Part shown: piece by piece, positions 9,851 through 18,316 of the stretch | Layout: each line of letters opens with the position of its first letter | Numbering within the stretch: position 1 is the first letter of the stretch | NCBI RefSeq assembly: GCF_001418005.1 | Contig: NZ_LIOL01000001.1 | Coordinates: 601,939-665,938, forward strand | Origin: Chelatococcus sambhunathii | Lineage (GTDB): Bacteria > Pseudomonadota > Alphaproteobacteria > Rhizobiales > Beijerinckiaceae | DNA length: 64,000 nucleotides | Reading direction: 5' to 3' | The notes under the pieces: model-generated | What the model was told of the DNA's origin: nothing | What the model saw: only the letters and a program-made list of their open reading frames with translations | Database searches by the model: none | Made by a program: the position numbers and the translations under genes

Positions 9851-11695
9851 ATGACCTTCGACCAGATCCTGCTCTTTGCCCTGTTCGGCGTCATCCTGTC
9901 CATGTTGCTGTGGGGACGTCTGCGCTACGATCTGGTGGCGGCGGGCGGGCTGCTGGTGGCGGTGGCCTTTGGACTCGTGCCGCAGGAAAAGGCCTTTTCC
10001 GGCTTTGCCGACCCGGCCGTCGTCATCGTCGCGCTCGTGCTCGTCGTCTCGCGGGCCTTCGAGAACTCCGGCGCGTTGACGCTCGTCACGCGGCGGCTCG
10101 TCAGCGACCACCGCCCCACGAGCCGGCACATCGCCATGACCGGCGGCATCGGGGCGGCGCTCTCGGCGATCATCAACAATGTCGCCGCGCTGGCCCTTCT
10201 GATGCCCATCGACGTCGAGGCGGCGCGCAAGGCGGGCCGCCCGCCCGGCGTCACGCTGATGCCGCTCGCCTTCGCCACCATCCTCGGCGGCATGGTGACG
10301 CTGATCGGCACGCCCCCGAACATCATCGCTTCCGGCATCCGCGAGCGCCTGCTCGGCAGTCCCTACGGCATGTTCGACTTCGCTCCCGTCGGCGGCGCGG
10401 TCGCCGCCGCCGGCCTCGCCTTCGTCGCGCTCGTGGGCTGGCGCCTCGTGCCACACCGCGCCGACCAGTCCGCCGCGACGAAACCGTCCTCCTTCGAGGC
10501 GGAGGTGAGCGTGCCCGAAGGTTCCACCGCCATCGGCCGCCATCCGACGGACATCGACGAGGAAGCCCGCACCGCCGACGTCATCGTGCTCGGCCTCGTG
10601 CGCGAGGGACGCAAGCTGCCGCGCATGCGCATGCCGGCCATTGCGGCCGGCGACAAGCTGCGCCTGAAGGGCTCGAGCGATGCGATCGCCGCCTTCATCA
10701 AGGCGCTCGACCTGCAGCAGCCGGGCGATCGGCAAGAGGGAGCCGACGTGGAGGCCGACCAGCCCGCCGGAAGAACCAGGCGCCGCAGCGGCAGGAAGGA
10801 AGACAACAAGCCTGAGGGCGAGGAGGAGGAACAGCGCGACAAGGGACCGGAGGTGGTGGAGGCGGTGGTGCGGGCGGATTCGCTGCTCGTCGGCCGCTCG
10901 GCCGGCGCGATGCGCCTGAGGCCCCGCTTCGGCGTCACGCTGCTCGGCATCGCTCGCGCGGGCACCCTCACCCGCAGGGGCGTGCACGACAATTACATCG
11001 CAGCCGGAGACGTGCTTCTCCTGACCGGCCGCGGCACCGACAGCGCGACGCTCGACCTGCTCGGCGTCATCCCGCTCAGCCGCGCGAGCGTCGCCGGCAG
11101 CTCCCCGGGCAGGGTGGCGATCACCATCGGCCTCTTCGCCGCCGCCATCGCGGCCGCCTCGCTCGGCCTCGTCTCTTTCACCATCGCCATCGCCATGGCG
11201 GTCGCGGCCTATGCGGCGCTCGGCATCGTGCCGGCGCGCGAGTTCTACCTGCAGATCGAATGGCCGATCGTCGTCATGCTGGCTTTCCTCCTGCCGATCG
11301 GCGCGGCCTTCGAGGAGGTGGGCGGCACCGCGCTCATTGCCGAAGGCATCGTCACCCTGACGCGCGATTATTCACCCGTCATTGCACTCCTCGCCATCAT
11401 GGTGGCGACCATGACACTGTCGGACGTCCTCAACAACGTCGCCACCATGGTCATCACCGGGCCCGTCGCCATCGGGCTTGCGCGTGAGCTCGACGTCAAT
11501 CCCGATACCTTCCTGATGGGTGTGGCGATCGCCGCCTCCTGCGCCTTCCTCACGCCCATCGGGCACAAGAACAACACGCTCATCATGGGCCCAGGCGGCT
11601 TCCGCTTCTCGGACTACTGGCGCATGGGCCTGCCGCTCGAGGTCGTGGTGCTCGCCGTCTCGGTGCCGATGCTGCTGGTCGTCTGGCCGCTGTAA
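9851..11695 (+). CDS. SLC13-family anion permease with two TrkA-C (RCK-C) domains
   Basis: The 614-residue membrane protein has N-terminal transmembrane segments (LFALFGVILSMLLWG and others to about residue 205), then a cytoplasmic middle portion, then further helices to the C-terminus. FADPAVVIVALVLVVS, NNVAALALLMPI and IGTPPNIIASG mark the SLC13/citrate-sulfate permease family. The closing repeat LNNVATMVITGPVAIG and TPIGHKNNTLIMGPGGF is the second half. The middle contains two TrkA-C-like segments (IVLGLVREGRKLPRMRMPAIAAGDKL and LGIARAGTLTRRGVHDN). Between them lies an unusual 45-residue, highly charged, low-complexity linker rich in Arg, Lys, Glu and Asp. The GGGAG site at 9841 supports the ATG at 9851. 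The substrate could be sulfate, dicarboxylate or another anion. Confidence 0.85.
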   Translation: MTFDQILLFALFGVILSMLLWGRLRYDLVAAGGLLVAVAFGLVPQEKAFSGFADPAVVIVALVLVVSRAFENSGALTLVTRRLVSDHRPTSRHIAMTGGIGAALSAIINNVAALALLMPIDVEAARKAGRPPGVTLMPLAFATILGGMVTLIGTPPNIIASGIRERLLGSPYGMFDFAPVGGAVAAAGLAFVALVGWRLVPHRADQSAATKPSSFEAEVSVPEGSTAIGRHPTDIDEEARTADVIVLGLVREGRKLPRMRMPAIAAGDKLRLKGSSDAIAAFIKALDLQQPGDRQEGADVEADQPAGRTRRRSGRKEDNKPEGEEEEQRDKGPEVVEAVVRADSLLVGRSAGAMRLRPRFGVTLLGIARAGTLTRRGVHDNYIAAGDVLLLTGRGTDSATLDLLGVIPLSRASVAGSSPGRVAITIGLFAAAIAAASLGLVSFTIAIAMAVAAYAALGIVPAREFYLQIEWPIVVMLAFLLPIGAAFEEVGGTALIAEGIVTLTRDYSPVIALLAIMVATMTLSDVLNNVATMVITGPVAIGLARELDVNPDTFLMGVAIAASCAFLTPIGHKNNTLIMGPGGFRFSDYWRMGLPLEVVVLAVSVPMLLVVWPL

Positions 11696-11702
11696 CCGGG
11701 GC

Positions 11703-12797
11703 TCACATCACCAGCGTCAGGCAGTGGGCGGCGCGGGTGATGCCGGTGTAGAGCCAGCGGCTGCGGTGCTCGCGGAAGGCGAAGGATTCGTCGAAGAGGA
11801 CGATATCATCCCACTGCGAGCCCTGTGCCTTGTGCACGGTCAGCGCATAGCCGTAGGTGAATTCGTCGAACTCGCGCCGCATCTGCGGCGTCAGCTCCTC
11901 CTCCCGCCCGTCGAAGAACTCCTGCGGCACGGACACCTTGACGACGTTGCGGGCGTCTTCCTCGGACTGCACGCGCATCGTCACCACCGCCTTCTTCGAG
12001 CGCGAGGTCGCGAATTCCTTGATCAGCCAGGTGCCGCCGTTGAGAAGGCCCTTCTGCTTGTTGTTGCGCAGGCAGACAAGCTTCTCGCCGGCCGCCGGCA
12101 TGGCGTCGCGAAAACCCTTGAGGTTACGGATGCGGTTGTTGTAGGCCCGCCGCGTGCGGTTGAGGCCGACGAGCACCTGGTCGGCGCGCATGACGGCCTG
12201 GGCATCGATGTCGCGCTTGCCGATGATGCGGCTTTCGCCATAGGTGCCGTGCGACAGGCCCTCACCCTCGCGCACCGCCATCGACATGCGGATGATGGGA
12301 TTGTCACGCGCCTGCCGGTGCACCTCCGTCAGCATCACGTCGGGCTCCGCCTCGGTGAAGAAGCCCCCGCCCTTGACCGGCGGCAGCTGCGCCGGGTCGC
12401 CCAGCACCAGCACCGGCGTGCCGAAGGACAGGAGGTCCTTGCCGAGGTCCTCATCCACCATCGAGCACTCGTCGATGACGATGAGCGCCGCCTTGGCGGC
12501 CGGGCTGTCGCGGTTGAGGACGAAGGTCGGGCTTTCACCCTCGGTCTCGCGCGTGCGGTAGATGAGGCTGTGCAGGGTCGCCGCGCCGGGGCAGCCCTTG
12601 GCCCTCAGCACGGAGGCCGCCTTGCCCGTGAAGGCGCCGAAGATGACCCCGCCGTCCACCCCCTCGGCGAGGTGGCGCGCCAGCGTCGTCTTGCCCGTGC
12701 CGGCGTAGCCGAACAGGCGGAACACCTGCGTGTCCTTGCGGCGCAGCCAGGCGGCGACGGCGGCGAGCGCCTCGTCCTGTTGCGGCGACCAAGCCAT
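11703..12797 (-). CDS. RecD-like ATP-dependent DNA helicase (AAA family)
   Basis: The 364-residue protein has a Walker A at residues 30-38 (GYAGTGKTT), a Walker B with ALIVIDECSMVDE, LVLGDPAQLPPVKGGGFF (motif III) and a C-terminal UvrD_C_2-type motif, TYGYALTVHKAQGSQWDDIVL, followed by RSRWLYTGITRAAHCLTLV. This is the superfamily 1B RecD/Dda helicase core. It is half the length of RecD2 and lacks N-terminal extensions. Such short proteins are common in alphaproteobacteria and are usually annotated only as AAA or exonuclease V alpha-like. The frame stays open far upstream on this strand, but that stretch is antisense to mepA, and the AAGGAAGGA site places the start at 12797. Confidence 0.88.
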   Translation of the reverse strand: MAWSPQQDEALAAVAAWLRRKDTQVFRLFGYAGTGKTTLARHLAEGVDGGVIFGAFTGKAASVLRAKGCPGAATLHSLIYRTRETEGESPTFVLNRDSPAAKAALIVIDECSMVDEDLGKDLLSFGTPVLVLGDPAQLPPVKGGGFFTEAEPDVMLTEVHRQARDNPIIRMSMAVREGEGLSHGTYGESRIIGKRDIDAQAVMRADQVLVGLNRTRRAYNNRIRNLKGFRDAMPAAGEKLVCLRNNKQKGLLNGGTWLIKEFATSRSKKAVVTMRVQSEEDARNVVKVSVPQEFFDGREEELTPQMRREFDEFTYGYALTVHKAQGSQWDDIVLFDESFAFREHRSRWLYTGITRAAHCLTLVM

Positions 12798-12917
12798 GGC
12801 GGCATCCTTCCTTGCGTTCACCCTCGCGCCCGCGGCGCCCTCGAGGCGCATCGCGGCCGCATTCCGGGCCATTCTGGTCATACTCAATCGAGGTGATTCG
12901 CAACCGGGATCGTCACC

Positions 12918-13844
12918 ATGCACCCTGCCCGCCTGCCGTTCGCCGCCCTGCTCGCCATTCTTGCGCTGGCGCCGGCGTCGATGATGCCCGCTCATGGGCA
13001 GGAGAACGCCCGCGAGGAGGCGGCGCGGCGTGCGGCTGCTTTGAAATCCCTGCCCGAGGACGCCGCCAAGCGCTTCTTCGGCACGCAGACGAGCGCCGCT
13101 CCCCTTGCCGCCCGCGCTATCGGCTTCTATTCGCGCGGCTGCCTCGCCGGTGCCCGCGCACTGCCAGTCGACGGTGAGACATGGCAGGTGATGCGCACCT
13201 CGCGCAACCGCAACTGGGGGCATCCCGCTCTCATCGCCTTCCTCGAGCGCCTCTCGGCGCGCGTGCCGGAGATCAACGGCTGGCCGGGCCTGCTCGTCGG
13301 CGACATCTCGCAACCGCGCGGCGGCCCGATGCTGACCGGCCACGCCTCCCACCAGGTCGGCCTCGATGCCGACATCTGGCTGACGCCGATGCCGTCGCGG
13401 CGCCTGTCGCTCGCCGAACGCGACGAGATCGCCGCCACCAATGTCGTCGCCGGCGACTGGAACGACGTCGACCCCACGGCCTGGACGAAGGCACACACCG
13501 CGCTCATCCGCGCCGTCGCGAAGGAGCCGGCGGTGGAGCGCGTCTTCGTCAACCCCGCCATCAAGAAGGCCCTGTGCCGCGAGGCCGGGCGGGACAGGGC
13601 ATGGCTCGCGACGGTGCGGCCGACATACGGCCACAACTATCACTTCCACATCCGCCTCGCCTGCCCGCGCGGCGAGGATGAGTGCCGCCCGCAGGCGCCG
13701 CCGCCGAAGGACGACGGCTGCGGCAAGGAACTCGCCTGGTGGTTCTCCGATGAGGCACGCAATCCCAAGCCCACGCGCCCCGCCCCGCCCCTGACCCTGG
13801 AAGACCTGCCGGCAGCCTGCCGCTCGGTCCTCGCGGCGCAATAG
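12918..13844 (+). CDS. mepA: Penicillin-insensitive murein endopeptidase
   Basis: The 308-residue product has a signal peptide (AALLAILALAPASMMPAHGQ). The LAS-fold metallopeptidase core follows, with zinc ligands in HASHQVGLDADIWL and in YGHNYHFHIRLAC. Conserved Cys pairs are at FYSRGCLAGA, KALCREAG, LACPRGEDEC and DDGCGKELAWW. MepA cleaves D-Ala-meso-diaminopimelate cross-links in periplasmic peptidoglycan during growth and turnover. Its length is slightly above the E. coli enzyme (274) because of a longer Pro-rich C-terminus. It is divergent from the helicase gene and convergent with the TauE/SafE gene, eight bases apart. Confidence 0.93.
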   Translation: MHPARLPFAALLAILALAPASMMPAHGQENAREEAARRAAALKSLPEDAAKRFFGTQTSAAPLAARAIGFYSRGCLAGARALPVDGETWQVMRTSRNRNWGHPALIAFLERLSARVPEINGWPGLLVGDISQPRGGPMLTGHASHQVGLDADIWLTPMPSRRLSLAERDEIAATNVVAGDWNDVDPTAWTKAHTALIRAVAKEPAVERVFVNPAIKKALCREAGRDRAWLATVRPTYGHNYHFHIRLACPRGEDECRPQAPPPKDDGCGKELAWWFSDEARNPKPTRPAPPLTLEDLPAACRSVLAAQ

Positions 13845-13852
13845 GAGGGCGC

Positions 13853-14602
13853 TCAGAACACCTTGAAGGCGATGGCGAGCTCGCGCAGCGCCAGCAGCGA
13901 GATGACGAGCCCGACCGCGATCATCAGCGGCTCCGGCCGGATGCGCCTGACGAGATAGCCGGCGAGCGGCGCCGCCAGCACGCCGCCGACGATGAGGCCG
14001 GCGACGTTCCACAGGTGCGTGGCGCCGAGCTGGCCGAAGAACGTCGCCGAGATGGCCGCCGTGACGAAGAACTCCGACGCGTTGACCGAGCCGATGACCT
14101 TGCGCGGCGCATGGCCGGAGCCGATCAGCGTCGAGGTGACCATCGGCCCCCAGCCGCCTCCGCCGATGGCGTCGAGGAAGCCGCCGACGAGACCGAGCGG
14201 CGCGGCTCCGGCCGGCGACGCATCGCTCCGGCGCGCCGAACGCGCCACGCGCAGGAGGATGAGTCCGCCCATGACGAGGAGATAGGCGGCCACGAAGGGC
14301 CGGATGGCGCTGCCCTCGACGTTGGAGAGCACGAAGGCCCCGAGACTGCCGCCCGCCGCCCCGGCGAGCGCGAGGCGCACGAGCAGGCGCCGGTCGACAT
14401 TGCCGTGCGCTAGGTGAGACACCCCGGACACCGCAGTGGTCGCCAGTTCGGCCGTATGCACAGCCGCGCTCGCATGGGCGGGCGGTATGCCCAGCGCGAG
14501 CAGCGACGAGGTGGAAATGAGGCCGAAGGCCATGCCAAGCGCCCCGTCGACCAGCTGCGCGCAAAAGCCGACGAGCGCGAGAAGAAGGAATTCGGAGACC
14601 AT
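13853..14602 (-). CDS. TauE/SafE (TSUP) family sulfite or sulfonate-related membrane permease
   Basis: This 249-residue integral membrane protein has about eight hydrophobic segments. The family duplications can be read: VGFCAQLVDGALGMAFGLIS near residue 11 and VGGFLDAIGGGGWGPMVTSTLIGSG near residue 140. ASAAVHTAELATTAVSGVSHLAHGNVD and the matching VIGSVNASEFFVTAAISATFF are the second pair. TSUP proteins move small sulfur-containing anions such as sulfite or sulfoacetate across the inner membrane. The gene stands alone and the substrate cannot be assigned from context. Confidence 0.88.
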   Translation of the reverse strand: MVSEFLLLALVGFCAQLVDGALGMAFGLISTSSLLALGIPPAHASAAVHTAELATTAVSGVSHLAHGNVDRRLLVRLALAGAAGGSLGAFVLSNVEGSAIRPFVAAYLLVMGGLILLRVARSARRSDASPAGAAPLGLVGGFLDAIGGGGWGPMVTSTLIGSGHAPRKVIGSVNASEFFVTAAISATFFGQLGATHLWNVAGLIVGGVLAAPLAGYLVRRIRPEPLMIAVGLVISLLALRELAIAFKVF

Positions 14603-14719
14603 GAAAGCCCCGCTGATGCCCAGGCGCGGCGTTGATCCGCCGCGCCAGCCGCAGCATACAGCGGGCGCCTATAAACTCAATAATCTTGTTAATTCGTAAT
14701 TTTCACATCAAATAATGTG

Positions 14720-15373
14720 TTATGCACTTGCCGCCTGCACCGTCGGGCAGGACACGCCGGTTCCGCCGAGGCCGCAATAGCCGCCAGGGTTCTTGGCCAG
14801 ATATTGCTGGTGGTAGTCCTCGGCATAGTAGAACGCAGGCGCATCGACGATTTCGGTGGTGACCGGACCATAGCCCCGCGCCGCGAGCGCCTTGCCATAG
14901 GCCTCGCGCGAGGCGAGGGCCGCCGCCTTCTGGGTCGCGCCCGTTACATAGATGCCGGAGCGGTACTGCGTGCCGACGTCGTTGCCTTGGCGCATGCCCT
15001 GGGTCGGATCGTGGCTCTCCCAGAAGACCTTGAGCAGATGCTCGAATGGGATGACGGCGGGATCATAGACCACGAGCACCACCTCGTTGTGGCCTGTCAG
15101 TCCGGTGCATACTTCCTCATAGGTAGGGTTCGGCGTCTCGCCGCCGGCATAGCCCACCGCCGTGACATGGACGCCCGGTAGAGACCAGAAGACCCGTTCC
15201 GCTCCCCAGAAGCAGCCGAGGCCGAACAGCACCTGCGCACTATCCTGCGGAAACGGCCCCTTCAGTGGCTGTCCATTCACGAAATGCCGCTCCGCTGTCG
15301 GCAGCGGCATCGCGCGGCCCGGCAAGGCCTCGCCCGGCACCGGCATGGTCTGGCGCTTCCTGAAACCGTACAT
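14720..15373 (-). CDS. msrA: Peptide methionine-S-sulfoxide reductase A
   Basis: The 217-residue enzyme reduces the S-epimer of methionine sulfoxide in proteins. The catalytic motif [13 protein letters not shown] places the nucleophilic Cys at residue 54. [53 protein letters not shown] and [23 protein letters not shown] follow in family order. Resolving cysteines are those near the C-terminus (GYCGLG, VSCP). An N-terminal 45-residue extension is usual for the longer proteobacterial form. No msrB is adjacent. Confidence 0.95.
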   Translation of the reverse strand: MYGFRKRQTMPVPGEALPGRAMPLPTAERHFVNGQPLKGPFPQDSAQVLFGLGCFWGAERVFWSLPGVHVTAVGYAGGETPNPTYEEVCTGLTGHNEVVLVVYDPAVIPFEHLLKVFWESHDPTQGMRQGNDVGTQYRSGIYVTGATQKAAALASREAYGKALAARGYGPVTTEIVDAPAFYYAEDYHQQYLAKNPGGYCGLGGTGVSCPTVQAASA

Positions 15374-15466
15374 GCGGCATCTCCCTCGCTAAACAGGCCC
15401 GCATGATTTAGGAAGGCGCAGGCGTCGTCGCGAGACTGGGAAGCACTCAAGCTTTCGTGACACGCC

Positions 15467-15787
15467 TCAGCGGTCGCTCGCGAAACCGACGGACTCCGGC
15501 TTGCGCCGGCCGATCCACATGGCGAGGATGCCAATGACGAGCGCAACCACCCAGGTCGGCGTCGTGAAGACGGTGAGCAGCACCGGATCCCACAGGAAGG
15601 GATGGATATGCCGCGCCACTGCCGGCTCGATCAGTGGAAAGCTGTGCGGCAACAGGGCGAAGAGAGTCGCCCCGAGCGGGGTGAAATCGAAATGCCCGTT
15701 GGCTATCCCGCGCGTGCTGTCGATGACGAAGGACACGAAGCCGGCAACGATCACCAGAAAACCGACAACTCGCAGGACGAACCGCAT
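15467..15787 (-). CDS. Small conserved membrane protein of unknown function
   Basis: The 106-residue product begins MRFVLRVVGFLVIVAGFVSF. It has three hydrophobic segments: residues 4-20, a middle one around GATLFALLPHSFPLIEP, and VLLTVFTTPTWVVALVIGILAMWIG near the C-terminus, ending in a basic tail. Small proteins of this kind occur in Rhizobiales genomes without assigned function. The start at 15787 was chosen because the upstream in-frame stretch is Arg/Gly/Pro-rich and unlike the rest. Confidence 0.6.
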   Translation of the reverse strand: MRFVLRVVGFLVIVAGFVSFVIDSTRGIANGHFDFTPLGATLFALLPHSFPLIEPAVARHIHPFLWDPVLLTVFTTPTWVVALVIGILAMWIGRRKPESVGFASDR

Positions 15788-15980
15788 CTTCCACCCGTGA
15801 ACGCTGCAACGAGACCGCGGCGGCAAGACACCGCCCACCGGACCGGTCGGGACGGCTCGAGATGGTATGCAACCGATGCTGCCGTACATGCGCGGACCGC
15901 CCGCCTCCCTCCATCTATCACCGCGCACGGCGTTCCATGCAATCAAATCGACGGCACCGGTGAATTGCCGCCGGAACGCC

Positions 15981-16008
15981 TTGCGCTCGCCGCCCGACGG
16001 GCTATATA
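15981..16008 (+). promoter_or_regulatory. Probable sigma-70 promoter of tRNA-Ser
   Basis: TTGCGC (15981-15986) and TATATA (16003-16008) are separated by 16 bases and lie about 60 bases before the mature tRNA. A GC-rich stretch resembling a discriminator follows. The assignment rests on sequence match only. Confidence 0.45.
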
Positions 16009-16070
16009 ACGCGCCCCATCCGAGCGTGCCCCATGTCGGCTAACCGACCAACCGGCATGCATCCGGATCC

Positions 16071-16160
<90 letters not shown>

Positions 16161-16501
16161 TTTCTACCCCGTCGAACGTTCTCCGCACGCGGACGCGGCG
16201 CTGAAACGCCAAGGAACCGCGTGGTCCGGGCGCTGACCTGTGTGGACTGCAAACCCGGCAGAGTCGGCTCCGAGCGTTCTCTCTCGGCCGCTTTTCTCTC
16301 GACCTCTGGACTGAACCAGCAAGGGCACGGATTCGTAATCCCTTGAAACGATGAGCTGTTTCGACCCTCCCGCTTGTGAACTGAGAAGCGGCTGCGCTTC
16401 ATGCCTGGTCCTTTCAAAGGCCCAGAACGAACTTCGATCCGGATTAGATCGCAGGAGCAAGGTCAGGCGTTGGACTGCGCTTCTTTTGGACCGCGAGGGA
16501 C
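16161..16501. other. Gene-free stretch between tRNA-Ser and the fluoride riboswitch promoter
   Basis: No open frame here has family features or a ribosome binding site. No copy of the tRNA 3' end, no recombinase fragment and no strong hairpin was seen. It could be the left junction of an island, but nothing in it proves that. Confidence 0.5.
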
Positions 16502-16530
16502 TTGTCCCGTGTGGGTCAAAACATTATTTT
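16502..16530 (+). promoter_or_regulatory. Probable promoter of the fluoride-responsive operon
   Basis: TTGTCC (16502-16507) and TATTTT (16525-16530) are 17 bases apart, matching the sigma-70 layout with four of six consensus bases each. Transcription would begin near 16537, immediately before the riboswitch aptamer, the expected position for a short leader. Confidence 0.5.
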
Positions 16531-16535
16531 ACCGA

Positions 16536-16592
16536 GGTGATGGGGATGGAGTCCCCCTGAAACCGCCTGAGAGGGCTGATGACTCCTGCCGC
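16536..16592 (+). promoter_or_regulatory. Fluoride riboswitch aptamer (crcB motif)
   Basis: The core 16542-16590 matches the fluoride aptamer consensus in order. P1 is GGGG/CCCC around ATGGAGT. An AAC-containing joint TGAAACC follows. P3 is GCC/GGC closing a GAGAG loop, then GGCTGATGACTCCTGCC. GGAGT pairs with ACTCC to form P2, as in the Thermotoga petrophila crystal structure. The fold places three magnesium-binding phosphates around one fluoride ion. The downstream operon contains two fluoride channel genes, which independently supports the call. Binding should stabilise the pseudoknot and prevent the terminator at 16628-16651. Confidence 0.95.
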
Positions 16593-16627
16593 GTGGAGAC
16601 ATGTGGTGGGAGTCGCTCGAGGAAGCG

Positions 16628-16651
16628 ACCCGCCAAAATGGCGGGTTTTTT
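16628..16651 (+). terminator. Riboswitch expression platform: rho-independent terminator
   Basis: The hairpin ACCCGCCA/TGGCGGGT (16628-16635 with 16639-16646) is followed by T6. It lies 35 bases after the aptamer and 60 bases before the first gene. Bases between aptamer and hairpin (GGTGGGAGTCGCTCGAGGAAGCGACC) can also form a GTCGCT/AGCGAC stem. This is the arrangement of a transcriptional on-switch, where fluoride binding lets RNA polymerase read through. Confidence 0.85.
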
Positions 16652-16714
16652 GCTGCCCCGTTTCCATGCGCATGACCGAAACAACCCGGCTGCCGGCCGG
16701 ATCGGAGGTATGCG

Positions 16715-17881
16715 ATGGAAAACGTTTGGCTGGTTTCGGCGGTCTGGCTGGGGCTCGCGCTGCTTGCCTCGGTCATCTCGATCCGCGTCGCCATGTCGGT
16801 GGCGCTCGTCGAGATCATGGTCGGGGCGCTCGCCGGCAACACGATCGGGCTGCAACTCACCGAATGGGTGAACTTCCTCGCCGGGTTCGGCGCAATCCTG
16901 CTCACCTTCCTGGCCGGAACCGAGATCGACGGCCGCGTCATCCGAATGCATTTCTGGTCGAGCATGTCGATTGGCGTTGTCGGCTTCCTGGCGCCCTATC
17001 TCGGTGTGCTGGTCTATGCCCGCTACGGCATAGACTGGACCTGGCCTCAGGCGCAGATCGCGGGGATTTCGCTTTCCACCACCTCGGTTGCCGTCGTCTA
17101 CGCCGTGATGGTCGAGACCGGCTTCAACAAGACCGAAATCGGTAAGGTCATCCTCGCCGCCTGTTTCATCAACGATCTCGGCACGGTGCTGGCGCTTGGC
17201 GTCGTCTTTGCCCATTTCGACTGGTGGCTGGCACTGTTCGGGGCCGTCACCGCAGCCGCCTTGTGGATGCTGCCGCGCTTCGCGCCGTGGTTCTTCACCA
17301 GGGTCGGCCACCGGGTCAGCGAACCCGAGACCAAGTTCATCTCGCTGGTGCTGCTCGGCCTCGGCGGGCTGGCCTCGATCGCCGGCAGCGAAGCCGTGCT
17401 CCCGGCTTATCTGGTCGGCATGGCCCTGGCTCCAGCCTTCCTCGCCGATCCGGAACTGCCGCACCGCATGCGCATCATCGCCTTCACCATCCTGACGCCG
17501 TTCTACTTCCTGAAGGCCGGATCGCTGGTCGACTTCCAGGCGGTCCTGGCGGCGGCCGGGCTCATCGTCGTCTTCCTCGCGATCAAGATGGTCACCAAGT
17601 TCGTCGGCATACTGCCGCTCACTCACGCCTTCCGGTTCGAGCGGCGCGAGGGGATGTACACGACGCTGCTGATGTCGACCGGACTGACTTTCGGCACGAT
17701 CTCGGCACTCTTCGGCCTCACTAACGGCATCATCGACCAGCGCCAGTACACGATCCTGGTGACCGCCGTCATCGGCAGCGCGGTCGTGCCGACGCTGATC
17801 GCGCAGCGCTGGTTCCAGCCGGCGTTCAAGCCCATCGAGGGCGATTTCGCGCCGGGAAAGCCGTCACGGAAGGAGGCCTGA
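16715..17881 (+). CDS. Cation:proton antiporter (CPA family) of the fluoride operon
   Basis: The 388-residue membrane protein has about 12 hydrophobic helices. Motifs include VALVEIMVGALAGNTIGL near residue 30, FLAGTEIDGRVI, and AACFINDLGTVLALG, where Asn153-Asp154 form the ion-binding ND pair typical of electroneutral exchangers (electrogenic CPA2 members have Asp-Asp). It lacks the TrkA-N domain of Kef proteins. A GGAGG site at 16704 supports the ATG at 16715. It is the first gene after the fluoride riboswitch. Antiporters of this kind occur in other fluoride-responsive operons, where they may correct the cytoplasmic acidification and cation imbalance brought by HF entry. Direct F-/H+ exchange is known only for CLC-F proteins, which this is not. 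Confidence 0.85.
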   Translation: MENVWLVSAVWLGLALLASVISIRVAMSVALVEIMVGALAGNTIGLQLTEWVNFLAGFGAILLTFLAGTEIDGRVIRMHFWSSMSIGVVGFLAPYLGVLVYARYGIDWTWPQAQIAGISLSTTSVAVVYAVMVETGFNKTEIGKVILAACFINDLGTVLALGVVFAHFDWWLALFGAVTAAALWMLPRFAPWFFTRVGHRVSEPETKFISLVLLGLGGLASIAGSEAVLPAYLVGMALAPAFLADPELPHRMRIIAFTILTPFYFLKAGSLVDFQAVLAAAGLIVVFLAIKMVTKFVGILPLTHAFRFERREGMYTTLLMSTGLTFGTISALFGLTNGIIDQRQYTILVTAVIGSAVVPTLIAQRWFQPAFKPIEGDFAPGKPSRKEA

Positions 17882-17882
17882 G

Positions 17883-18302
17883 ATGTACGAGAAGATCCTG
17901 ATCGCCAACGACGGCTCGGAAGGCGGCACCCGGGCGCTCGCCTATGCCATCAAGCTGGCCCATCGCCTCAAGGCCCACCTGCACATGATCTGTGTGGAGG
18001 AACTGCCGCGTCTTCCCACCACGATCGACGAGGTGGTGGAAGACAAGCTCGATGAGAACCATCGGTTCGAGCCGGTGATCGCGCAGGCGCAGTTCCAGGC
18101 CAGGAGCGGGCATGTGAAAATCGAGACGCATGTCGTCGCCGGCCATGCCGTGCCGACCATCATCGACTTTGTCGAGCGTGGTCGATTCGACCTGCTCGTT
18201 GTCGGCTACATGGGCCATTCCGCTCTTTATAACCGGCTGATCGGCAGCACCACCGACCGCCTGGTGGAACTCGCGCCGTGCCACGTCTTGGTGATCAAGT
18301 GA
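17883..18302 (+). CDS. Universal stress protein, UspA family
   Basis: The 139-residue single-domain protein begins MYEKILIANDGSEGG. It carries the ATP-binding signature of the MJ0577-type UspA subgroup near the C-terminus: GYMGHSALYNRLIGSTTDRL (G-2x-G-9x-G-S/T). It should therefore bind ATP as a dimer. The start codon follows the antiporter stop by one base, implying translational coupling. UspA genes recur in fluoride-riboswitch operons, but their part in fluoride tolerance has not been settled. Confidence 0.9.
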   Translation: MYEKILIANDGSEGGTRALAYAIKLAHRLKAHLHMICVEELPRLPTTIDEVVEDKLDENHRFEPVIAQAQFQARSGHVKIETHVVAGHAVPTIIDFVERGRFDLLVVGYMGHSALYNRLIGSTTDRLVELAPCHVLVIK

Positions 18303-18316
18303 CAGGAGGCGGAGAC

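Noticed and set aside
12798..14657. N-terminal extension of the helicase frame by some 620 codons
   Set aside because: The stretch is antisense to mepA and in part a shadow of the TauE/SafE gene. A good ribosome site marks the start at 12797.
16715..17881. CLC-F fluoride/proton antiporter
   Set aside because: The protein has the CPA exchanger ND motif and no CLC selectivity motifs.
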